A DNA stretch of 64,000 nt, taken from contig NC_085141.1 of the NCBI RefSeq assembly GCF_024139115.2, positions 392,384,632 to 392,448,631 on the forward strand, given 5' to 3'. Position numbers and translations under genes: made by a program. How positions within the stretch are numbered: position 1 is the stretch's first letter; each line of letters begins with the position of its first letter. Of the stretch, positions 55,703-64,000 are shown in pieces. The notes under the pieces are model-generated. The model was not told where the DNA came from and searched no databases. It saw nothing but the letters and a program-made list of their open reading frames with translations. Source of the stretch: Armigeres subalbatus (Eukaryota > Arthropoda > Insecta > Diptera > Culicidae).

Positions 55703-55935
55703 CATTTATTTTTTTCAAATATTCACTAAGTCGTATAAATGATCATGAAAACTCGAGAAAGTCCTTATTTAGCACGTATATAGCCTCCACTTTAGTAGGT
55801 ATATAGCGATTCGGTGCATTATATACATAATATCTTATGTGTATATGATGACCTATATCAATAGCAATAAGTATAAAAATGTTGACTGGGTGTTACTTGA
55901 GTAGTGGATGCTTAACTCATTTATTTATTTAACAT

Positions 55936-58150
55936 CTAAACAGATAACACTGAATCAACAATTTGACGCCACAATGCACGGTTCGAGGCCGCATCTCTCC
56001 AGCCTCGGATACGCCCCACGCTCGCCAAGTCGTTTTGCACCTGGTTTGCCCATCTCGCTCGCTGCGCTCCACGCCGTCTCGTACCTGCCGGATCGGAAGC
56101 GAACACCATCTTTGCAGGGTTGCTGTCCGGCATTCTTGCAACATGTCCTGCCCAACGTACCCTTCCGGCTTTAGCTACCTTCTGGATACTGGGTTCGCCG
56201 TAGAGTTGGGCGAGCTCATGGTTCATTCCGTCTTCTTGCACACCTCCAAAGATGGTCCTAAGCACCCGTCTCTCGAATACTCCGAGTGCTTGCAAGTCCT
56301 CCTCGAGCATTGTCCATGTTTCATGTCCGTATAGGACAACCGGTCTTACAAGCGTCTTGTACATGATATATTTGGTGCGGTGGCGAATCTTTTTCGACCG
56401 CAGTTTCTTCTGGAGCCCGTAGTAGGCCCGACTTCCACAGATGATGCGCCTTCGTATTTCACGACTAACGTTGTTGTCAGCCGTTAGCAAGGATCCGAGG
56501 TAGACGAACTCCTCGACCACCTCGAAGGTATCCCCGTGTATCGTAACACTGCTTCCCAGGCGGGCCCTGTCGCGCTCGGTTCCGCCCATAAGCATGTACT
56601 TTGTCTTTGATGCATTCACCACCAGTCCAACTTTTGTTGCTTCATGTTTCAGGCGGGTGTACAGTTCTGCCACCTTTGCAAATGTTCGGCCGACAATGTC
56701 CATGTCATCCGCGAAGCAAATAAATTGACTGGATCTGTTGAAAATCGTACCCCGGCTGTTACACCCGGCTCTCCGCATGACACCTTCTAGCGCAATGTTG
56801 AACAACAGGCACGAAAGTCCATCACCTTGTCTTAGTCCCCGGCGCGAGTCGAACGAACTGGAGTGTTCGCCTGAAATCTTCACACAGTTTTGCACACCAT
56901 CCACCGTTGCTTTGATCAGTCTGGTAAGCTTCCCAGGGAAGCTGTTCTCGTCCATAATTTTCCATAGCTCTACGCGGTCTATACTGTCGTATGCCGCCTT
57001 GAAATCAACGAACAGATGGTGCGTTGGGACCTGGTATTCACGGCATTTTTGAAGGATTTGCCGTACAGTAAAGATCTGGTCCGTTGTCGAGCGGCCGTCA
57101 ACGAAGCCGGCTTGATAACTTCCCACAAACTCGTTCACTAATGGTGACAGACGACGGAAGATGATCTGGGATATCACTTTGTAGGCGGCATTAAGGATGG
57201 TGATCGCTCGAAAGTTCTCAAGAGGGGCCCCATCGAGCTCACCCTCTTCCGGCAACGCTGCCTCGAGATGCTGCGCGTATGCAGAGGCGACATCAGGTTG
57301 CTTCAGTCGCTCTAGGTCGTACCGCGGCGGTCGTCGGTACCGAACATTGTTGATGACGGATAGTTTTGGGCGCAGTTTAACCATCACCAGATAGTGGTCA
57401 GAGTCGATGTTAGCGCCACGATATGTCCTGACGTCGATAATGTCGGAGAAGTGCCGTCCATCAATCAGAACGTGGTCGATTTGTGATTCTGTCTGCAGTG
57501 GTGATCTCCAGGTGTACCGATACGGGAGGCTGTTTTGGAAGTAGGTGCTGCGAATGGCCATATTCTTGGAGGCGGCGAAATCAATTAGTCGTAGGCCGTT
57601 TTCGTTCGTCAGCCGGTGAGCGCTGAACTTTCCAATAGTCGGTCTAAACTCCTCCTCTTGGCCAACCTGAGCGTTCAAATCTCCTATGACGATTTTGACG
57701 TCGTGGCTTGGGCAGCTGTCGTACTCACTTTCCAACTGCGCGTAGAATGCGTCCTTATCATCATCAGTGCTTCCGGAGTGTGGGCTATGGACGTTGATTA
57801 TGCTGAAGTTGAAGAACCGGCCTTTGATCCTCAACCTGCACATTCTTCCATTGATCGGCCACCACCCGATCACGCGCCTTTGCATGTCGCCCATCACTAT
57901 GAAAGCTGTTCCCAGCTCGTGTGTGTTGCCGCAGCTCTGGTAGATGGTATGATTACCTCTAAACGTTCGCACCATTGATCCCTTCCAACAAACCTCCTGC
58001 AGCGCTACGATGCCGAATCCACGGTCCTTGAGCACATCGGCGAGTATGCGTGTGCTCCCGATGAAGTTGAGAGATTTGCAGTTCCACGAACTGAGTTTCC
58101 AATCGCTAGTCCCTTTTCGTCGCAGTGGTCTTCGCCGATGGTTCCGGTCC
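55936..58150 (-). CDS. RTE endonuclease-reverse transcriptase with in-frame internal deletion
   Basis: The open frame runs without a stop from about 58150 to 55936. The conserved start WKLSSWNCKSLNFIGS lies upstream of the first convenient ATG (58035, MLKDRGFG), so the true start is probably upstream or non-ATG. Counting from 58035: endonuclease VALQEVCW (10-17), IVIGDLNAQVG (115-125), SQIDHVLIDG (184-193), NIDSDHYLV; RT YKVISQII, FVDFKAAYDSIDR (Asp near 344), GLRQGDGLSCLLFNIALE, ICFADDMDIVG (FADD 441-444), VNASKTKYML, RPVVLYGHETWTM. At residue 273 the endonuclease tail (LDGAPLE) joins RT motif 2 (NFRAITILNAAYK), so roughly 150-200 residues of linker and early RT are missing although the frame is kept. 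Confidence 0.88.
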
Positions 58151-58501
58151 GTACTCTCTTGTTGATTGTTCGTTGCTTATGATTTTTTAAAGGCTGGCTT
58201 GCAGGGCCTGACACCAAACCCCCTAAATTTCCGGAGGACCATTCCTCCTTATTTCCGGTGGACCATGGTGCACAGTTTCACTTAGAGTCCCTCGCTGGCA
58301 CTCTAACATGGAGAACAGACGCTGTTGTGAGCCGATCCTGACATGGAGAACAGACGCTCAATAAGATTTGCACCTCCGGAGAGGAGCAAACCCCCCTTCC
58401 CTGTCAGCATACGACCATAGTTCCCACCGGGGTTGGTTACCCGATCTTCCCTAAGGTTGCTCGTATCCCGGCCAGCACCGCGGGGAGGTAGGGATAGGAG
58501 T

Positions 58502-58588
58502 TGCTGGGTAAGAGGCTAAGGACCGCGAGATGGGGTCTATTTTATTCCTTCAGGTACGCGAAGTACCAATGGTACGCTTTACCCAGCA
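58502..58588 (-). other. Stem-forming leader of RTE C
   Basis: TGCTGGGTAA (58502-58511) is an exact inverted copy of TTACCCAGCA (58579-58588). Between them GGTAC/GTACC words can form a second, competing hairpin (58552-58575). RTE elements can carry HDV-like ribozymes at their 5' ends, but I could not assemble that fold here. Confidence 0.4.
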
Positions 58589-58599
58589 TTTGCCGTGCC

Positions 58600-58715
58600 G
58601 TGGATGCTTAACTGCTCTGCGATTCATTCCAATGAGATCGATGTCCTCCGTAAAGCCCAGGAACATATGCGAAAGTGCCGTTCTTCTGCACGCCAGCAGC
58701 CGAATTCTGGTCAAA
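58600..58715 (-). pseudogene. RTE copy B, 5'-most remaining segment (RT catalytic box)
   Basis: The minus strand reads HMFLGFTEDIDLIGMNRRAVKHP: the RTE box LLGFADDIDIIG with FADD changed to FTED. It runs into the RTE C insertion at 58600 and would continue at 55903 and 53410 (PLKRETARIDL). Confidence 0.75.
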
Positions 58716-59184
58716 AAATCTCTGGTAAGAAGAGAATTTCTAGATTAGATTTTCAAAATTTTCTTATTTTGGGATTCCGACGAAAGTATGGAAGAATATT
58801 TTTGACGGAAAACGAGAATTTAAATTTCTTACAAATTTCAGTGGGAGAGGTTCGATAAGAGATTTTTCTGGAATGAAATTTAAAGGTATAATTGTTTACT
58901 TCCCATTCCGAGTGTAAAATAATGTGGAAAATATTCTCGGTTTCATCCATTACACGAAATTGCCCCTAACGATATATACTCATGCAATGGCAAGCATATA
59001 TAAAAGCTTTCAATAGAAAACCTATGGAAACTCTAAATAGAACGCCAAGTTAAAAATTAGGCCAAGTTCCAGTTGGAATGTAGAGTCATTGAAAGAGAAG
59101 AAGAAACGCGTTTGATTGATTGTTTTATAACACTTTTTTAAAGGCAAACTAAAAACAAACAATTTTTTTAACCTTCCTAATGCA
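58716..59184. other. No gene recognised
   Basis: AT-rich, no motif recognised. Confidence 0.4.
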
Positions 59185-60568
59185 TTAGAAAAAAGTTACA
59201 CATTATGCATTGGGGTCCATTTGGACCCAAGATTTCATCACTATCACAAAAGCTCAAATTTCAACCGATGTTCGATCTTTAGGCACCAAACGAAAGCTGT
59301 AGGTTTCTAGAACAAGCTCATGGTGTGATCCATCAAAATTGACCACTCTAGTCCCCGGGGAACCTGTACTGAAGAGGTACTTTTTGAGCTTCTTGAATTG
59401 GCACCAAATTTTCGAGTTTCGTGTTATGAAACAAAAAATTGCTTGCAAATATGTGCTCTGATGATTCCAACTGTATTCACTATCTTGTATGTGCCATTTC
59501 TAAGGAAATTTATCCCTCTAGCGGTCATCGGAGAGCTTTCTGGAAGATCCGGAACATTCGTAAAAGTGGCCAATTCCAAAAGTTTATCTCAGAGCTTCGC
59601 GATTTTTTGGTAACCATTTGTTCTGGGAAATTGTGGATGCATTCAATAGTAAAAGTCTTCTGTGACCCCCAAATGTCCCAGAAACGGTCCCCCGGAAGAT
59701 CCGGAACATTCGTAAAAGTGACCAATTCCAAAAGTTTATCTCAGAGCTTCGCGATTTTTTGGTAACCATTCATTCTGGCAAATTGTAGGTGCAATCAATA
59801 CTGAAGACTTCAGTGACCTACAAATGTCCGAGGTACGGTCATCCGGACATTCCGGAAAATCCGTAAAAATGGCCAGTTCCAAAAATTCATTCCAGCGCTT
59901 CGAAATAGTCTTTTTTTAACAATTCATACCGGCAAATTCTGTATGTAATCAATAGTGAAAGTGCTCTGAGACCAAATGTCCCAAAACGGTGCTTCGGAAG
60001 ATTCGGAACATCCGTAAAAATGGTCAATTCCAAAATTTCATCCCAGAGATTCGCATTATTTCGTAATCATCCATCCTGATGAATAATGGATGCAATCAGT
60101 AGTTAAGGTCTTCCGTGATCCCAAACGGTCATCCGAAAGTTCCGAACCATACGTAAAAGTGGCCAATTTCAAAAATGCATCTCAGAGCTTCGCAATTTAT
60201 TTATAATCGAATTGCCTGTGCAATCAATTGTGCAAGTCTTCTGCGACCCGCAAATGCTCCCGAAAGGGGCCGATACCACAAAATCATTCCAGAGCATTGC
60301 TATTTTATTCGTAACCATTTATATGGGCAAAATGTGTACGCAATACATTGTTTAAATCTTCTGAGATGACCACAAACGGCCACCGGGGTATCCGAAACAT
60401 CTGTTAAATTGGCCAATTCCGAAAGTTCATCTCAAAGCAAATTTTCGAAACTGTTTATATCAGCGAATTGATTATGCAATCAATAGTGAAAGTTCATTGT
60501 GACCCGAAATGACCACAATACGATCCTCAGGAAACCCGAAACATCCATAAAATAGGTTAATCCTAAAA

Positions 60569-60902
60569 CCAGTTAAGTAACTCCATTTAATTCCACCAAT
60601 TATTAGATACGTATTTCGACCACAACTGTGTGGTCGCCTTCAGTGTCTCGTACTTATACTACGCTAGGTACCTAATCTAATCTTATTTGCCTACTTTATT
60701 TACCCATACAGTTAATTACCTTGTATAGGTAAATAAAGTAGGCAAATAAGATTAGATTAGGTACCTAGCGTAGTATGATTAGTGTGAGTTGCGATTGTTT
60801 TCTTCAAGTCGAGTCAAGTACGAGACACTGAAGACGGAGTTACTTAACTCGTCTTAGACGATTGAATACATTCCACTAAAAAGAGCTTAAAATATTTTTT
60901 TC
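60569..60902. mobile_element. 334-bp Penelope-derived fold-back unit with 11-bp target duplication
   Basis: TAATCCTAAAA flanks both sides (60558-60568, 60903-60913) and interrupts one tandem unit. It consists of a minus-strand Penelope end (60569-60655), a roughly 60-bp arm (GGTACCTAATCTAATCTTATTTGCC), a short spacer, the inverted arm (60727-60775), and a plus-strand Penelope end (GTCGAGTCAAGTACGAGACAC, TGAAGACGGAGTTACTTAACTCG). No coding capacity. The clean duplication indicates that the unit moved as such. Confidence 0.75.
60602..60647 (-). ncRNA. Hammerhead-type motif with changed stem II
   Basis: Minus-strand RNA: GACA (60647-60644), CUGAAGG (60643-60637), extra C, stem II GACCACA (60635-60629) with UGUGGUC (60624-60618), GAA, AUACGUAU (60614-60607), C17 at 60606. 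Stem II is a perfect 7-bp helix with a different sequence from 18473-18518 on both strands. Stem I is lost (UAAU opposite GACA) and A9 has become G. Confidence 0.6.
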
Positions 60903-61120
60903 TAATCCTAAAAGTTAATCCCGGCGCTGAGCATTTTTGTTAGTATTCATGTAGTAACGGTATTTATATTATATGTGGAGTAAATAGTGAAACTCCTCTG
61001 TGACCTACCGAAAGTTAATCACGTTCGATTTTTTAGAAAACATTGGTAAAGGTTCCGGTTCTCCGGGGAATTTGGGACATCCGCTAAAATTATGAATTCT
61101 TGAAGTTGGAATTTTCGATT

Positions 61121-61397
61121 GACTATTATCGGCTCTATCAGTCTTATAAAGCAGCTGAAACGTTATTGCGTCTATTTTCCGACGTTTCGGTGTATATTTC
61201 ACCTTCTTCGGGGATTTAGAGGCTACGTATTTTTTGTGTATGCGTGTGTCATGTCTGATATAACGTTGGCAATTAACACAAAACTCACACACATACACAA
61301 CAAAACGTAGCCTCTAAATCCCTGAAGAAGGTGAAATATACACCGATGCAACAAAGTTTTAGCTGCTATATAAGACTGATAGAGCCGATAATAGTCA
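61121..61397. mobile_element. Second fold-back unit with hammerhead-type arms
   Basis: The arms 61121-61262 and 61275-61397 are inverted copies: GACTATTATCGGCTCTATCA, GACGTTTCGGTGTATATTTC, AGAGGCTACG, GTATGCGTGTGT. Each arm holds a different hammerhead-type sequence. On the minus strand of the left arm (61178-61215): CCGAAGA, A, GGUG-AAAUAUA-CACC, GAAACGUC, GGA. On the plus strand of the right arm (61314-61350): CCUGAAGAAGGUG-AAAUAUA-CACCGAUGCAAC. Each has one damaged half. No coding capacity. Confidence 0.65.
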
Positions 61398-61623
61398 AAG
61401 AAAATTGAGCACCTACAGTCGAAAGCATCCTTTCAAAAGTTGCAATTTTCTATGACGTCTGAATGTCAACAAAACCGTCCTCTGGGAGATCAGGAATATC
61501 AGTAAAAATGGTCAATTCCAAAAGTTTATCTCACAGCTTTGCTATTTTTCGCATTCATTCATATGAATTATGTATGCAATCAATGGCGAAAATCCTCCGT
61601 GCTATGCAAAGACAATAATAAAA

Positions 61624-61760
61624 GTCGAGTCAAGTACGAGACACTGAAGACGGCCTGCTAAAGTCAAAATATGTATATGTCAAAGATACAATCAAGTGGT
61701 GGAATTAAATGGAATTGTACAAACTCGTCTGATGACAAGTAAAGACATTCCACTGATAGC
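61624..61760 (+). repeat. Penelope-type end with decayed hammerhead-type motif
   Basis: Order: GTCGAGTCAAGTACGAGACAC, TGAAGACGGCCTGCTAAAGTC, AAAATATGTATATGTCA, AATCAAGTGGTGGAATTAAATG, ACAAACTCGTCTGATGACAAG, GACATTCCACTGATAGC. The CTGAAGA core is intact, but stem II and GAAA are substituted (CAAA). Confidence 0.75.
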
Positions 61761-61768
61761 TTCCACTC

Positions 61769-61904
61769 AGGGCCGGATTTATGGGGGCTGGGGGCCGTGG
61801 CCCCGGCCCCCACAAATCTTATGTACCAAAACCAACCTTTTTGTACATTTTGGGGCCCCCACATACCGTCGGCCCTGGGCCCCTTCCGGCTAAATCCGGT
61901 CCTC
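61769..61904. mobile_element. Short GC-rich inverted-repeat element (hAT-like ends)
   Basis: Starts CAGGGCCGGATTTATGGGGG; the other strand from 61904 starts GAGGACCGGATTTAGCCGG. The interior is G/C-rich with paired GGGGGCC/GGCCCC runs. CAGGG-CCGGATTTA ends suggest a hAT-like MITE. A clear 8-bp duplication was not found. Confidence 0.5.
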
Positions 61905-61989
61905 ACTGATAGAGGCCAAATTCAATAGCTAGCGTAATAGATCATTATCAACCAGCGATGGCGGCGTGGCGGCGTTCTTCCTTGAATTC

Positions 61990-62110
61990 AGAAGTTTTTT
62001 GAGAATTCTGAGAGTTCCTCCGCAAATCCTTCCAGAAGTTCATCAAGTAATTCCTCGGGGAGCTGCTCCGGGAACTCCACCGAATTTCTTCCGGAAGTTC
62101 CTCGGGAATT
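61990..62110. repeat. TTCCGGAAGTTCCTC-type short repeat
   Basis: AGTTCCTCCGCAAATCCTTCC, AGAAGTTCATC, GTAATTCCTCGGGGAGCTGC and TTCTTCCGGAAGTTCCTCGGG form a decayed 12-24 bp repeat, linking the hAT-like piece to the reversed units. Confidence 0.55.
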
Positions 62111-62942
62111 CTCTTTGGAATTGGCCACTTTCACGGATCTTCTGGATCTTCCGGAGTACCATTACCGTACAGTAGCGAAGACTTTTATTATTGATTGCAA
62201 ACACAATTCGCCAGGTTAGGTGGTTACGAAAAAATCGCGATGTCTTAGATAAACTTTTAGAATTGACCACTTTTACGAATGAACCGGATCTCCTGAAACA
62301 CTTGGAGGTCACAGAAGACTTTCCCTATTAATTTGCCAGAATGAAAGGTTACGAAAAAAATAGCTGTGCTGAAGTTTTGGAATCGTCCACTTTTACGGAT
62401 GTTCCAGAACTTCCAAAGGATTGATTCTGCGACATTTGTAGACCACAGAAAACTTTCACTATTGATTGCACTCACAATTCGTCAGAATGGATGGTTACGA
62501 AAAAATCGCTTTGCTCTGGGGTGAGCTTTTTGAATTGGCCACTTTCACGGATGTTCCGTATCTTCCGGAAGACCGTTTTTATCACAGAAGATTTTCATTA
62601 TTGATTGCATCCATAATTCGCCAGGATATTACAAAGCTCTGGGACTAACAAAAATTGCCAAATTGAGAAGCTGAAACACTATCTTTTTAGTACAGGTTCC
62701 CCGGGGACTAGAGTGGTCAATTTGGATGAATCACCCCATGAGCTTTTTATTGGAACCTACAATTTTCAGTTGGTAACTAAAGATCGAAAATCGGATGAAA
62801 TTTGAGTTTTTGTGATCGTGATGAAATCTTGGGTCTAAATGGACCCCAATGCACAATGTGTCACTTTTTTTGTGGCGCCTCTCCTAGATGTCGCTGGAAG
62901 CTGATTTTCGCAGGGAATCTTGGTTCCCGAAAGATAGGAAAA

Positions 62943-63860
62943 GTCAGCTAAAGCTAAGCTAAAGCTAAGCTAAAGCTAAGCTAAAGCTAAGCTAAAGCTA
63001 AGCTAAAGCTAAGCTAAAGCTGAAGCTGTTCTAAAGCTAAAGCTTAAAGCTAAGCTGTTAAAGTTAAGCTAAAGCTGTTGCTTAAAGCTAAGCTAAAGCA
63101 GCTAAGCTAAAGCTAAGCTAGCTAAGCTAGTTGCTTCAGCTAAGCCCAGCCCTGCCCCAGCTAAAGCCCCAGCCCCAGCCCCAGCCCCAGCCCAGCTCCC
63201 AGCCCCTGCCCCAGCCCCCAGCCCCAGCCCTGGCCCCAGCCCCCAGCCCTGGCCCCAGCCCAGCCCTGGCCCCCAGCCCCAGCCCCGCCCCTGCCCTGCC
63301 CAGCCCAGCTGCCCCAGCCTGGCCCCAGCCCGCCTGCCCCCCAGCCCTGCCCCCCAGCCTGCCCAGCCTGGGCCCAGCCTGCCCAGCCCCGCCCAGCCCT
63401 GCTCAGCCCCCCAGCCTGCTCAGCCCAGCCTGCCCAGCCTCCGCCCAGCCTGCCCCAGCCCGCTCAGCCTGCCCTGCCTGGCCCCAGCCTGGCCTGCCCC
63501 AGCCTGCCCCAGCCTGGCCTGCCCGCCCAGCCTGGCTCAGCCTGCCCAGCCTGCCTGCCAGCCTGGCTCAGCCTGCCTGCTCAGCCTGCCTCAGCCTGCC
63601 TAAAGCTGCTAAAGCTGCTTGCCTGCTTAAAGTTTGCCTAAGCTCAGTTGTCAAAGCTTGCTTAAAGCTGTTCAGCTTGCTAAAGCTGCTTCTCTTGTTA
63701 AAGCTTGCTTTAAAGCTTGCTTAAAGCTAAAGTTGCTTCAGCTGTTTAAAGCTGCTTTGCTAAAGCCTGTTTAAAGTTGCGCTCAGTTGCTGTTTAAAGC
63801 TGCTCAGCTTTGTGCTTAAAGTTTCAAAGCTTGCTTGTTTAAAGCTAAGCTTGCTTAAGG
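62943..63860. repeat. AGCT/CAGCCC low-complexity block
   Basis: Begins with clean 11-bp GCTAAAGCTAA units (62943-63020), drifts into irregular AAGCTGTT words, becomes CAGCCC/CCAGCCTGCC from 63145 to 63600 and returns to TTAAAGCTGCTT words. The 197-codon Pro/Ala/Ser frame here (63131-63724) is a by-product. The gradual drift is unlike an ordinary satellite. Confidence 0.85.
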
Positions 63861-64000
63861 CAAATGTTAATGTTTCGGTATATTCGAGGTAATAAATTAG
63901 AGCATTTGTTATTTTCAGACAGTTAGAAATCAAAACAATGTTGCTTTTTCTGCATATTTCCATCACTAGATTGAATACTAATTATTTTCTATCTCTTCAT
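63861..64000. other. No gene recognised
   Basis: The last 140 bp are AT-rich and unremarkable. Confidence 0.4.

Larger units (their letters stand above)
53411..55902. mobile_element. Insertion in RTE copy B with CAAGTAACA inverted ends, carrying a Tc1-type element
   Basis: AGTGG lies on both sides (53406-53410, 55903-55907). The ends are inverted: CCCAAGTAACATTT near 53417 and, on the other strand, CTCAAGTAACACCC near 55900. Excision rejoins the RTE frame as AVKHPLKRETARIDL. Without the nested Tc1-type element about 817 bp remain, with no coding potential. Exact ends and target duplication length are uncertain. Confidence 0.65.
55918..58599 (-). mobile_element. RTE-clade retrotransposon C, young insertion in RTE copy B
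   Basis: The perfect 14-bp repeat GTGGATGCTTAACT flanks it (55904-55917, 58600-58613). The minus strand has a leader of about 450 bp, one long ORF (endonuclease plus RT) and a very short 3' UTR ending in an ATAAATAAATGAG-type tail. It landed inside the older RTE copy B, one base from the edge of the 53411-55902 insertion. The perfect target repeat and intact ORF indicate a recent event, despite an internal deletion in the ORF. Confidence 0.88.
59185..62870. repeat. Giant palindromic repeat (fold-back) with opposed tandem units
   Basis: The outer arms 59185-59410 and 62650-62870 are inverted copies: CATTGGGGTCCATTTGGACC, AAGATTTCATCACTATCAC, TAGTCCCCGGGGAACCTGT. Inside the left arm are seven to nine direct units of about 130-150 bp (59530-60560, 60903-61110), each with a ATCCGGAACATTCGTAAAAG, TGGCCAATTCCAAAAG, CAGAGCTTCGC, GGTAACCATT, ATTGCATCAATAGT-type order. 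Inside the right arm are about four units in reverse orientation (62110-62640). The centre holds Penelope-derived and hAT-like pieces. The open frames inside are repeat by-products. Confidence 0.8.

Noticed and set aside
58502..58599. HDV-like ribozyme at the 5' end of RTE C
   Set aside because: One good 10-bp helix exists, but I could not place P1, P3, P4 and the catalytic C in the required order; kept only as a structured leader.
59398..62648. Numerous 60-108 codon open frames with repeated SFAIFW and KSGQF phrases
   Set aside because: They are periodic translations of the ~140-bp tandem units in the palindromic repeat.
63131..63724. 197-codon Pro/Ala/Ser-rich open frame
   Set aside because: It lies wholly in the CAGCCC low-complexity tract; composition alone keeps it open.

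Overview
The window looks like intergenic or intronic DNA from an Aedes-type (culicine) mosquito. This rests on recall of mosquito repeat families plus what the sequence shows: Feilai-like tRNA SINEs, a Juan-like Jockey retrotransposon, LOA/Lian-like, I-clade and RTE retrotransposons, a Penelope-like element, a 17-bp GGCCGAAAGGGTCATTT-type satellite and a GAGAAGTGAG satellite. No single-copy host gene, genuine tRNA, rRNA, CRISPR array or prokaryotic signal could be supported. Species assignment is inference.

Layout. 1-7.5 kb: composite satellites, SINEs and Penelope-end fragments. 7.5-13.9 kb: an old RTE copy split by an I-clade element (8187-13757) with a 12-bp target duplication and an arthropod-type internal promoter. 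13.9-21.1 kb: a Penelope end, a decayed LOA-clade element (14054-18450), then a broken Penelope-like element with a hammerhead-type ribozyme at its 3' end. 21.5-23.4 kb: GAGAAGTGAG satellite holding a 158-bp TAA-flanked MITE. 23.9-26.9 kb: a Jockey/CR1-type RT remnant split by a 725-bp TA-flanked inverted-repeat element, then a gag remnant. 27-31.7 kb: little recognisable except an RTE tail. 31.8-36.3 kb: a Juan-like element with its target duplication. 37.3-42.6 kb: the best preserved element, I-type, with intact ORF1, intact EN+RT and a frameshifted RNase H. 42.6-50.6 kb: microsatellite, SINEs and Penelope ends.

50.7-58.7 kb is one old RTE copy broken by nested insertions: a 1862-bp hAT-type element, a 2492-bp element that itself contains a 1673-bp Tc1/mariner-type element with IR/DR ends, and a younger RTE (55918-58599). 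Removing each insertion and one target copy rejoins the RTE reading frame. 59.2-62.9 kb is a giant palindromic repeat built of ~140-bp units in opposed orientation; its centre holds Penelope-derived fold-back units with hammerhead-type motifs. 62.9-63.9 kb is AGCT/CAGCCC low-complexity DNA.

How it works together: autonomous classes (EN-RT elements, Penelope RT plus GIY-YIG) sit among parasites without coding capacity (SINEs, MITEs, ribozyme-bearing fold-backs) that presumably borrow their machinery. The most interesting signal is the recurring hammerhead-type motif with a self-complementary stem III and an extra core nucleotide, found in at least four degrees of preservation, including one copy whose stem II has changed on both sides.
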